Both the position numbers and the translations under genes were made by a program. The notes below the pieces were generated by a model. The model did no database searches. It was not told where the DNA came from and was given only the letters and a program-made list of their open reading frames with translations. From Lumbricus rubellus (lineage: Eukaryota; Annelida; Clitellata; Crassiclitellata; Lumbricidae), in assembly GCA_945859605.1 (NCBI GenBank), contig OX243811.1, forward strand, positions 54,749,069 through 54,813,068: a DNA stretch of 64,000 nucleotides, written 5' to 3'. Positions 39,901 to 52,819 of this stretch are shown one piece after another (the stretch's first letter is position 1; every line of letters begins with the position of its first letter).

Positions 39901-42900
39901 CATTGATAGAAAGACTTCAGGTATAGCATTGAGGATCAATGCAAGAACTACCGTACTCCACACGGAAACAGATGTTCAGTTCAGACAGTTTTTCAGGTTG
40001 CAAATCATATAAATGCATTATGACACATAAAAACCATAAATACTTCAACTATATCTACACTGATCTTTCTCGAACAGATAATGGTGCAATACTAGTGGGT
40101 CAATGCTAAACACTAGACTAAACTAAAAAAATGTAACAAAATAACTCTGCACGGTTTTATGGCAGACTTTAAAGTTCTATGAGAATGCAAAGGACAGTCC
40201 ATAGGAACTCACAGGAGGACAGTGAATGAAAAGAAGAAGAGATCTTGGCATATGCACAAGGAGAAATCTTGAAGAAAATGCTAACAATGAAATAGCTTAC
40301 TAGAAATTTTTTGATTTACCTACAAACAAGTTCTTTTGGTTCAGCAACAGAAAATTGTTGTTTCATTGCAAAGCAATGACACTGGTCATTGCTAACAGCA
40401 TAAGTAATGCCTATAAACTGATGGCAGCACAAGTAAAATAAACAATCAAGTTGACCAACTTCTACAAAATTTTAGTTTTAGATTCTACATACAAAAGTTT
40501 ATAGGTTTTGTAGATGTGCCTCAGATTCAAATTTTCTTCTTTCAAGAATGCTTCAACACTTACTGCTTCTCATTGGCCTTCAAACATTAGGATATCATTC
40601 TAGCCACTTTACTCTGGCAATTACTGACTAACCATGCCTACGATTTGCATTTCTGTGTGACTTTACATGTGCTACAAATGTCTGTGGAGATAACAATATT
40701 ATTATCATCAAGAAGTTAGCAAAATGTGTTTTTATATCAGTTGGATCATACACCACTGGACATCGTTATCTAAAGACTGGAAGACAAACTACAATTTAAA
40801 TTAAAATATAATTAGAGTAAAGAACATTGAAAAAAGCAAATTTCAAAACAAAGTTTTAATATATTGTATTTAGTGCAACTTACTCTCAGCTAATCTACCA
40901 GCAACCATTGGCAATATTTGCTTGCCCTTAACACAATACCATCTATACTGAAGGTTACTAATTCCTGAAGTTGCTGCATCTGGATCCACCGAAAGAGACG
41001 CATCAAGTTTGACAGATTCTTTAATATCTGGAAACAAATAATTCAAAATAGATTTATTTACTTGTTTTGTCATATATGAGACTACACGTAAAAGTGGTTA
41101 AGATAAAAATTTGCATTCAGGCTCCAATACGAGTATTTGTGGGCTAAATCTGTTGTAGATAAGCTGTAGTTGTAAGTCCAGTCCAATTAAACAATACAGA
41201 TAACACTATTTTTTTATTTAGCTGTGGTACTGCATTGACTATGTAATTTATACCTTTAATTAATATGAATTATTTCGTAATCCATTTTAGCCAATACAAT
41301 TAGCTATATGCTGATGACATCCAAGCATATGTTCACTGTCGTGTATCAGATGCAATTTACTCTGTTGGGCTGATGTGCTCTGCCATTGATGCCCTTTCTG
41401 GCTGGATGGCTTCTAATCGCTTGCAGTTAAATCCATCCAAAACCCAATTCATTTGGCTTGGCGGTCGCAGACAATTGGCTGGTCTAGACCTGCACCATTT
41501 GGCTCAGACTTTCCCCCACATTGCTTTCTCTCATACAGTCTGTGATCTTGGAGTGACACTTGACCAAGAACTAAACCTCTCGCAGCATGTTAACCTAGTA
41601 ACTCGAAGCTGCTATTATCAGCTCCGCCAGTTGCGTGTTGTCCTGTGGTCTCTATCTCACGATGCTGCTGTGGTCCTTGTTCACGCGTTTGTAACCAGCA
41701 GAATTGATTATTGCTGCTCAGTTCTTGTTGGTCACCCATCTAGCTTAATAGGGCGTCTTGACCGGGTCATGCGCTCTGCTGCTCGGCTTATTGGTCATAC
41801 TCCAAAATTTTCCCCGGTCTCTGCCTACATGCGTGATGTTCTGCACTGGCTTCCTGTCTCGCAGCGCATCTCATACAGAATAGCAGCGCTTGTCTGGCGG
41901 TGCCTCACTGGCTGTGCTCCATCCTACTTATCTGATCTTTGTCGCCCTGTCTCCGACATAGCCTCCCGTCGAGCTTTACGCTCTTCGGCCAATGGGGAGC
42001 TGCTGGTCCCTCGAACCCGCTGTGCTACCAGGCAGCGTAGAGCCTTCTCGGTTGTTGGCCCGTCCACATGGAATGGGCTCCCGCTTGCGCTACGCTCGCT
42101 ACCTCGGAATAATTTGCCTGCCTTCTACAAGTTACTTAAGACCTATTTTTTTAGCCGTGGCTTGAAGAGGCGCTATATAAGTTTTCGGAATGAATGAATG
42201 AATGAATGAATTAGAAAAATTAAAAAACTGTATGCACGAGTCACACATTAATTCTATAAGCTTTTAACTCAATCGATTATTAACCTTCAAAAATACTAAA
42301 TTCTCGATGGCACTTATCGTTGAGTCTAGTACGCACGCTTTCGATTAATTGTTAGCACAATGCACAGCTGAAGAGTCGTTCTGCTGCAGAAATGGCAGTG
42401 CATCCAGCGTGCATCACCCATCGAAAATCTATTTTTAGGTATGCAAATTTAAATAAACTGCTTTAGCTTAGCGTAACGAAATGTTAATTAGCGCTTTGAA
42501 GTAATGAACATTGTAACGAGTGTCGCATAAATTGTAACGAGGTAAAAGTACTGAAATATGGGTAAAATTTTACTTTGTTGCAGTGTTATATTCGTTAACG
42601 GAAACGATAAGTCGAACTGAAAATAATCCAATCCGTTAACGGTAAGTGTAACGATAACTGAAAATATTCTAAGAACGAAAACTGAACGGAAACGGAAATA
42701 AATGATGCCGAACTGAATAAAAACTGTAACGATAATTAAAATCCGAACGGAAATTATACACATTTATGACTAAAAATAGAAATGAAGTAATTTACTTACT
42801 GACTTAAATTAGCGGTGAACCAGTCTTTCGTTGGACTATGTTATAGAAATGAAGTAATTTACTTACTGACTTAAATTAGCAGTGAACCAGTCTTTCGTTG

Positions 42901-45900
42901 GTCTATGTTAAGAGAAAGTCGTTAATCTCGCGAGATTTCTCGGTATATAACGGTATTATCGTTCACAGTGTTGTCGTTCAGCGGTTCTTTTCGAGAATGT
43001 CGTCAAGTTTAGCTCATTTGTTGTCCGGTAGGAAAAGGGAGAGTCCAGTTTGGGAATATTTTGAGTATTGTGAAAAGTCTGGCAAATCGAAGTGCGTTGT
43101 GATCGATGAGAAAACGAGAAATGAGTGTGGCGTATTTTTGGCAGGGAAGAACTCGACCAACTTGATCAGCCACTTAGCACGCTTTCATAAATTGGCACAC
43201 GCGGCATTTGAAGAGAAGGAAAAATGCAAGGAAGAGGAAAAGCGTGGTTTGAAAAGAAAGGGACCTGTGGATGTCGCAGCGCCAGCGTCAAAGATGCAGT
43301 CATTAGAAGGTTGTTTTCAGCGTAAAATCGTCACATGGCCTCTCGATTCGTCAGAGCACGTTCGACGTCTGAACAGCGTACTGGATATGATCGTGTCTAC
43401 GGCGTCCCCGGTTACACTTCTCGACAAGCCTTCATTCAGGGAAATGGTGAAGACTTTGGACTCGAAGTTTGCATTACCAGGTTCTAAATTTTTTCTATTA
43501 TATTTTTAGTTTTTCAAAAGTCTGTTTTATACCCTGTCCTTAAAATTTGCTAATTGACTAGGTAGTATGTGTGGCTATCAACCGGATGAACAGTTCTCTG
43601 GAAATGAGAGTTTTTCTGAAATTAAATACTGCACTTTGCAGTGAGTAGTTAGTATCCTGTACTAGTGTACTAGTGTAACTACGTTGATAGACCTTCAACT
43701 TCAAGTAACTACGTTGATTGAACTCGAAGTAAGATTAATTAAGAATGGTAACCTGAATTGAAAGTATTTAAGAACTGTAACGTGAACTGAAATTTTTTAA
43801 GAACTGTAACTTGAACTGAAATTTTTTAAGAACTGTAACTTGAACTGAAATTATTTAAGAACTGTAACTTGAACTTGAACTGAAATTATTTGTGAACTGA
43901 AACTGAACTGAAACTGAAATTACTTCCAGCCGAACTGAACTGAAACAGAAATTATTTTGTGAATGAAAATAACACTGCTTTGTTGAAAGTAAAAGTATTT
44001 AATTTTTTCGATACTTCGTTACATGTGAGAGTACTCAAACTTTTACTTAAGTACAGTAACGCGTTACTTTTACTTCGTTACTGTACAACACTGAAAACAA
44101 GGCAGACTTTTTTTTTATACATTTATTCATCTTTGCACTGTTACTATTGTCAAAAGTTATCCAGAAAGAAAAGGTCAACCCAGTCTTGGCAGGTTCATTA
44201 TGACCTTTTTGAATTGATCCTTTGACTTGTGCACCAATCACTTGAAAGTTACTGAGTTTGTACTGATTGCCGTTTTTTGTCTTTGGTTGATGTTCTGTCA
44301 ATCAATGGTTAAACTACTACAACTCATACATTAATAAAATATATGAGGCATAAATCTTCAATATTTTTCAAATTTCAATCCCACATAATAGATTCCTTCT
44401 TTCAGCCACAAATTTCCTAAAAATATATTCATTGACTAATTGCTACAGACAGAATTCTAGACCTCACCCATTGTTACTGCACTTCCTCCTTGTAAAATAG
44501 CATGCAACTCTGTCCTTACAACCTGGAAGTAGGTTTTGTTGACGACTTCATCAAAACGGCTTGTAGTCGCACTTGGCTGCATCACCTACAACAGCAAGCA
44601 CAATCAATTCAGACACTGAGTACCAGACATTAAGTTAACCACCTAGCAATCAAAATAGGAACATCACAACCCTGTTCAGTTCTGCTTAAAGTAGCGGTAC
44701 ATAAGAATAAATACACTAGGTAAATATTTTCAGCACCCAAATGACTAATTTATATTAATCACAATACTTGAAACTTCCAAATATATGAGTAGGCCTAATG
44801 GATTCTGCCCTTAAATTTTAGTTAAGGTAGACTGATGCAGTAGTTCTTTCACTGGTAAACTATGTGCTCTGTTAAGTATATTTCTTGGAAATAATACTGT
44901 ACATCAATCAACATTTGTAACATAGAATGCACAGTTCACAGATAAAAAAACATAATTATGGTATAATAGTAATGATTAGCATATTCAACAATTTCTATAT
45001 ATGCTTTACAAAACTATAGCAGTGTATTCAGCAAAGCAAACTGTCATGCAAACTATTTTTGTCTGATTACTTAAAAACGCTACCTTAAACTGTGTCTAGG
45101 TCATTTTTATTGTCAATGCAATTGTTCATATTTAGAGCAAAGTGAACAAGTGATGTCTATGAAGTCAGCGTGTCGTGTCGAGTGAGCTGATCCCTGCAAT
45201 GGTGCTCTAGAAGTTTCGAGAATACAATTATGATTATGAGCATCTTCGCAAACTTAATGCCTGTTGTTTCTACATACCATTAAATTAGGTGGCATGCATC
45301 ACTGTTTTCAAGCAAATTCAGAGGTAAGTTTTACCATCATATTAAACACAGATTTGTAAGATAGGACCAAGCAGAAAATATACTTACAGTGACTTCGGCG
45401 ATATACTGGCCAAACGCCAATGAAGAAGTCTGACATAGAAAATAATCCACTTTCAGTGTTTCCTGTAATGATGGCTGAACTGCACCAGGTTTTGTACTGA
45501 CAGGAATGATCTTCCACATGTATTCTAGAGGCTGTGTAATCTGACAACTGCTTTGCACAGTCGCTTTGAACTGCACAGCTACAGGTTGTCTATACGCATA
45601 ACTTGTTTCACTAGTCTGGCCGCCGCCCGTCAAAAGGACACCAGTTACTCTACAACCTGTAACAACAGATAATCTGCAATTTTTAACGAGTTACAGTGAT
45701 AAAATTTCTTTACAAAATCATTCCTCAGTTTAAAAAATGGTCTCAAATGTATCTCTAATAACGAGACTAATCTGCAGTTTAGGAGTTATATCAATGAACT
45801 CCAATTCACAATCTTGATTCTTGACTGTCTGTTCAACATGTGGTGCAGTGGTGCACTTGTCTTGCAACCAGACATTTACACGTATGACATTTGAGCATTT

Positions 45901-48900
45901 TTAATAGCACCCTTAAAGATCTACTCAGAGGCACTCCTGACTACAGCGCAGACACTGAATCAGAGTTTCATGCATGAGCATTTGCGAGTGAAGGACTTGT
46001 TCACTGAATGTTCAGGGTTCCTATGCAGTGGCTTAAGGTGGATTCGAAACTGCAACATTTTGGCTCAAAGGCACCGAACAAACCACAAAACACCACACCC
46101 TGCATGTTTAATCCTTGCTGAAGCAGCTGTCTAGCAACTGCCTTGGACAGTTTTAATTCCCTTTGAAAAAGTAAGAAAGTAAGAAAACAAAGATCAAATA
46201 CAAAAAGGAACATGCGAGCATGCGAGCAAGTACCCTAACTGTCCATGGATTTCTTGTCCCCATAAATACAATTTTTAATCGATATTTCTTGAATACAATT
46301 AATTCTGAACGCTTCAAAATTTCCACACATATCACAGATACTACTGGGTATATTAGTCAACAGTGAGTTACTAATACATTAAATTCACAGCACGAGGCCT
46401 TAAAACAGAGCTACAAAAGCTTTGGTAAAACCAGACAACTTCAATGTTCATGCTTACCAATCAGACACATTCAAAAGATTACTTAAGGAACATCAAACAC
46501 CATTGGCAAACTCGGCGCAGTTCAGAGTTTGTGTTCCTCCAAAGACCCACATATTTAAAACACTATGCAAGAAATATCAAAATTTGGCAAATTTAACTGC
46601 CTGCAAAGTTTCTGTTCTGTTCCAGTAAGCAAGGCTCAGGATATCCCACATGTAACATAATTATGGGAAGCATTCATTTTCATCACTCAGCTCTTGATCC
46701 AGAAATGGACGAATGTCAAAGTTCAGGACTCAGAGCCAGTACATCGCATAACTAGCCAACCTTTTACTACTCAGCTTAAGTAGGTACCAAATTCTAATTT
46801 TTTTACTCTGACAGAGCATGATTATGTGCAAAAACAATTCAGGGTCGTTACACAAAGTCAAACTAGTAGCCATATGGTCTTTGCACAAATGCATTACAAA
46901 CAGACCACATGTCACACTGCTTGCATACCATACTCTACTACTGCACTTAAGCCTGATAATGATCAATTTCCTGTAAACCAAAGTGCATTCATGCAGTTGG
47001 ATACAAAATAAAGACTATTCAAGACTATACCTACTTACTTATTTAAGGATTACAGATTCAACGGCATTTTTAACTTTTATTCACATATTCCATTCACTTC
47101 ATTCAATTCCAGTGCAGCAATATGAAAAAGCTAAATATTTTATCACAGCTCTCCGCAAGCTGTCGTTCACATGGCATTTCATTGCACTCCACGACTGTTT
47201 GGATAGTATCAGCGAAAGACGCAGCTTAAAAAAATATAAGAAATTATACCATGAACATCACATGCAAAAATCATATGCTGAATAAAATCAATCACTCAAG
47301 CAATCAAAGTGAAGTCTAATCAAATTTACGCACTTAAAACAGTCGGCACAGCACTTACCACTTATCGGTTGGGTGATTATCGGTTGGGTGATTATCGGTG
47401 ATGTGATTATCGGTGATGTGATTATCGGTGATGTTACTGGCCCTGAACTTATTGGCTTTGTAGTCACTACAGTTGTTGTTACTACAGTTGTTGTTACTAC
47501 AGTTGTTGTTAAACATGTGAAACTACCATTGGTGTTGATGCAGGGTTGCTGCGAGCAGTTGTGTTGTCCCGTTGTACACTCATCCACATCTGACAAATAT
47601 TCACAAACAACATGGAACAACCTACTGTACTCACAACTTCATGTTAGGCCTACTTAACAAAACAAGTACAGTGTGATAAAATTATATCACGGTGTCAGTG
47701 AAATAAGTTTTAAAATTCTATTGTGATGTATTTATTTATCCAAAATGCGGGAAGAAATTGGTCACTTAAAGAATTTTATTATCCTGTTACCTGACACACA
47801 TCAAGCTCAATACCAAGGGACACATTGCATGTCAACACATTTCACACATTGGCTTCCCCCCCTCCATTGGAATCTCCTAATTGAACAACTTTCCCACCAA
47901 ACTCTGTTTTATTTCACTGCAGTTTCTCGAAGTGACATTTAAAATGAAAAAATTTGACTGTTTTGCATCTGCTTTAGTGTAATGTAGATCTCCAAGAATT
48001 TCTCAGCGCACAAAAAAGCCACGTCAGGGAGACCAGCTTGTTCACCAGCTTATATGCATTATCATAAGGAGAGTTTGCTTAGAGATTGTGAATGAACTCC
48101 AATAACTTAGACCCTCAATCTTAAAAATAATTAAACATGTCCAGCAAGAGGCTCATCACATTGGCAAAGGACTAGGAGAAAATACGAGGATGAGATGAAA
48201 ACAGATGAGAACCGTTATGTGATACAGAGATGAAAGTGTGGCATAAAGATGCATACAGAGATAAAAAATTTGCTGATATTGATCAATATCTGTGTGAAAA
48301 ACAAGGTTAGCTCATATACAGCAATAATGCTATGTGCATCTACACATCAGTGGCGGCTGACCTTCACATTTGGAATTTTTCAGAGTATAACCTTTGTCGC
48401 AGTCACATGTGTAGCTTCCAGGTGTGTTTTTGCAATTTTGGCAAAAAACAGTCGACAAGTTACATTCGTCAATATCTGAAAGTGAGAAACATATAGTCCA
48501 AAGATAAGTTCAAAGCCAAGATAATCTACTTGTAATAGCAAAGCCACGGCCGGTGTCATGAAACAAAGTCTCCCCCGATACAAAGTCTCTCCCTGAAACA
48601 GTCTCACCTGGCTAAAAATTTTCTGATATAAAAGTACGTGTATGTTCTTGTAAAAATAATTTAGCAACCTAAAATAACTGTTAAACTTGATCTATAATTT
48701 TATGCGATTATGTCCCATTTCACACTGAACTAGTGGGGGGGGGAGATTTTATTTCGTAGACGGAGGAAATATTCTCTTTCCCCGAGACTTTATTTGAGAA
48801 TATGATCTTTGGGGGTGGGCTAATTTATTCTCGAACAGATTCACCGGGGAGAGAAACTATTTCTGTCAATGGTGTCCTATGACAGAGTCGCTACCCCAAA

Positions 48901-51900
48901 AGTCCCTCCCCGGAGACTTTATTTCGAAATAGATTCTCCCCCGGCGAATCTGTTTCAGAATAAGTTCGCCCCCCCCCCCCAGAGAGCATATTCTGAAATA
49001 AAGTCTCCGGGGTGAGAAAATATTTCCTCCATCTATGAAATAATGTCTCCCCCATTCAGCGTGAATTGGCTACAATCGCATGAAACTTATAGATGAGCAG
49101 GTTTAACGGTTAATATATGTTGCTAAGTTATTTGACAAAAACGTATAACATACTTTTATATCAGAAAATTTCTTCCAATACAGACTTTTAGCCAGGACGA
49201 GACTCTGTTTCGGGGAGAGATTTAGGATCGGGGGGAGACTTTATTTCATGACACCGACCCCGAGCAGCCTTCCTGCTGCAGGTAGAGAGACCACAGTCAA
49301 ACTGTGTACAACATGAATCATAACAGCTCGCTACACTAACACTGTAACAGGCATTTTTTTTAATTGCAGGCTTTAATGCAAACTGCACATGCTAACTAGT
49401 ATAGCAAAGTCCTACACTAACTAAAGTGTAACAATACATGATTTAAAAGCATTAACTCATTGGGTCTCTTAAATAGCAAAGATGATTGCATGCTATGTGC
49501 AATTGTGTATGCAGGTTAGCTTGTGCTGTGCCTTTGAAAGGAAAGGAAACTGCTCTACATTTTGTCTTTTATTAATATCCAGAGAAATACGGCATTATCA
49601 AGACAATTAATATGGCACATTTTTAAGTACTTCACAAAACACATGCAGCCATTAAGATATATTCAAACAAATGTTGCTTGTCATCATCATGGTTATGCAA
49701 CACTGTGAAAGTGTGCTTGTGCATAAGGACCAAATAATACCTTTACAACTTGTTACATTCCCCTGTTCAGTATATCCTTCTGGGCATATGCATCTGTAAC
49801 TGCCATAAGTATTAGAACATTTGAAGGTGTCACAGATCAAACCGCTGGCACATTCATCCAAATCTAAAAGGCAACAGTTCTATGCAACATAAATTCACAA
49901 AAATATCTTCCATGTAGCTGGTTTTAGATAAATTATTAGTTGACTACATCATTCATACCTTAAAACCAGCCTATGTTGTTCTCTCAACTATCCATGAACC
50001 TGCAAATTCCTAAATTTATTTGCAGACAAAATTTCATTTCTAGCATCAAGTTAAAATTAGTTTTGTCTCTGCATCTTATAAATATACTCTGTTCAATTTC
50101 TATACCTTCTAAACTACTTTCAGCCAGCAATACTTGAAAATGTCATGCACAAATCCTTGCCTCAAACATTCTCTTCTAATTAAGAGCGATGGCTCTCAGG
50201 ATTTCTTGGTGGCTAGCCCTTTGCAATTCGCTGACTGATTCCTTTAGTTCTGTCAATTTTTTGAGGTCATTCACATCTAAATTGAAGACTCATCTCTTTC
50301 ATCTTGCACACTCACCGGCTTCTGATGTTGGATATAGATCCGTTTTCAACATGACTGGCTAGAATGCATCACAATTTTATTAATTTCACTTGCAGCAACA
50401 ATAGATTGATGCTTTAGAATTTTAATTCTTTAATATCAACTGAGCTTATACTTAAAACTTACCTTTTCGATATGTTAAGGTTCACTCACCTCAGTCAGAC
50501 TTCTGGTTTCCATGATCAAAATTATTTAAACGGCTTATCCCACAGATCATGATTTTAACCACTCGTACAATCTCATTGAAGTGACTATTATTTGATATCT
50601 TGTGCATTAATTATGCTAACTGCGCTATAGACATCGTGGAACTCTGTTGTGCTCCACCTGGTGCCTAGAGGTCACACAACCATGTTCCTTTTTCACTTAA
50701 AAACTGACTTCTGAAGCTGTGGTTGGACTGTGAGCGCTTCTGAGTAGATTACATTGAAGGTGCACTACAAAAAAACTCAATAATAATAATAATAACAATA
50801 ATAGTAACAATAATAATCATGTGACTAGTTCAGGCTCTAAACTACATAACTGGTCATGATTAATTTCAAAAATAAAAAATGAAAAAACCTACCAATGCAG
50901 ATGGGTGTGTCAGATACTGTTCCATTAAGAAAGCCAACTTTAAAACCCAGCAAACAAGTGCATACTGAACTGCCATTATTGTTCACGCAAGTGGAACAAT
51001 TTTGACCCGTGGAACCACATTCATCCACATCTGGAACAAGAAAGGACATTATCGAGTGCATCAGAAATGCATTGTGATGGAAATGAAAAAGGAGAGAGCA
51101 TGCAATGCAATACAGAAACTACATCTGATGACAAGCAACCATGCTGGCTACTATCGCCTTCAGTGACAATTCAACAGAATATTTTTAAGGCTGCACGTTA
51201 ATTGCCATTAACGCCCGTGATCACCAGCACCGTGTTAAGATTTGTTGCAATCAGAATTTTTAACGCAATTAAAAATTTTAACGAAACGAATACTCAGTAG
51301 GTCTACTCAACTGCAGGAGAGGGTTCAGCCGATGGACCAGAGCAGGTACGAAGACATAACCAATGCCACTGCAAAATAGACTGATATATGAATGGGAAAA
51401 CCTTCAACAATAATTATGAGCTGTAGTATGCCAGACACATTTTTTGTCGACGGCAACAGCTTATGTTGCCATAAGTTGTCGGTAAACTATGGATTCATCC
51501 ATGCATCGCAACAGACATAGATGTAAAAAATGATGGAAGCAAAATTTAAAAAAATAAAAGCTGCTTTTTATTTTTTTTAAACAAAACATGACAAAAAACA
51601 GAAACGAAAAATAATTTTACTCTGTTATATCCTAAACTGCATTTTAAACTTACAACCTTGTTTATGCAGTTTTATCTTAATCGGCAAATAACAACTCTAT
51701 TGGTAGGCCAAAATAAATCATAAGAAATACTAATCTAAAACAGTTACTTGTTCGTACAACTTTGGTTTAATAAGAAATTGGTAAAATTAAAGGTATTGAA
51801 ATCTGTTCAGATTTATATTGTAAACATAAGTCCGCATGCGTTCATGCTGATCGACATAACGCAATTAAAATCTAATCAGAAGTAAAGAGTGTAGATGTGC

Positions 51901-52775
51901 ACCAAAATAATTTATTGAATTTTTTACTTAAAGAGGCCTAAGAAGTTTATATCAAAATTTCAATGGGGTGCGGTGCCTGCGGTGGTATAGTGGACATGTC
52001 CGTTATTTTGTAGCCAGAGGGTTGCAGGTTCGAATCCACCTCAAACCGCCTCGTAGGGACCTTGAACAAGTCCTTCACTTGCAATTGCTCGTGTACTTCG
52101 GCGTGAAACTCCAATTCAGTGTCCGCGCTGTAGTCGGGAGCGCTTCTAAGTAGAAATCTCGAAGAAGCGTTATAACAAGTGCACATACATACATACATAC
52201 ATACATACATACATACATACATACATACATACATACATACATACATACATACATACATACATACATACAAGATGATAGGTAACGGGCTCTTTTATCCTGA
52301 CTGGGACTGGTACTGCCATTGGAGTATGGCAGAGATGGGGTTCAACTCACAGAATTCAGATAGTGGATCAAGCATGGGTGGCACTTAATCATCTGCTCTC
52401 TCATGCCGCTCTCACAGTTGTCTTACAGAAGTACTTTCTCATGAACTTAACCCTTTGAACCCGACGGGCCGGATTTCCGGCCCGTTATCCATAGAGTTAT
52501 GGGCGCTCCTGGTTCAAAGGGTTAATGCAGAGATAGTTAGAGAAATTTACTACCTACTACTGTGCATCAAGTGCATTACATGGTTGCTGCTCCCAGATGT
52601 TGGAAGAGTGTTCCACCGGACATCATATTGGCCACCTCAGTGGACTCTTTAAAATCAAAGCTTAAATCTTATCTGTTTGCTAAGGCTTCTACCGCAGTTA
52701 GCCGTTTGTGAGACACTCTTGTAGCAGTATGGAAACGTTACGGCACCACATAAATTATATTTTACTCGCATTGTG

Positions 52776-52819
<44 letters not shown>

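Larger units (their letters stand above)
42581..44093 (+). mobile_element. hAT transposon remnant with BED-finger ORF
   Basis: The left end near 42581 is CAGTGTTATATTCGTTAACG and the right end is TTCGTTACTGTACAACACTG; the outermost CAGTGTT is shared in inverted form. Subterminal repeats are abundant: GTAACGATAACTGAAA-like on the left, and about six AAGAACTGTAACTTGAACTG units at 43745-43930 on the right. Flanking 8-mers do not match, so the ends are approximate. Confidence 0.6.

Noticed and set aside
46983..47285. A 100-codon plus-strand ORF in an intron
   Set aside because: No recognisable domain, no splice context, antisense to the host gene.
51947..52270. ORFs of MYVCMYVC or HTYIHTYI repeats
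   Set aside because: Pure translation of the ACAT microsatellite.
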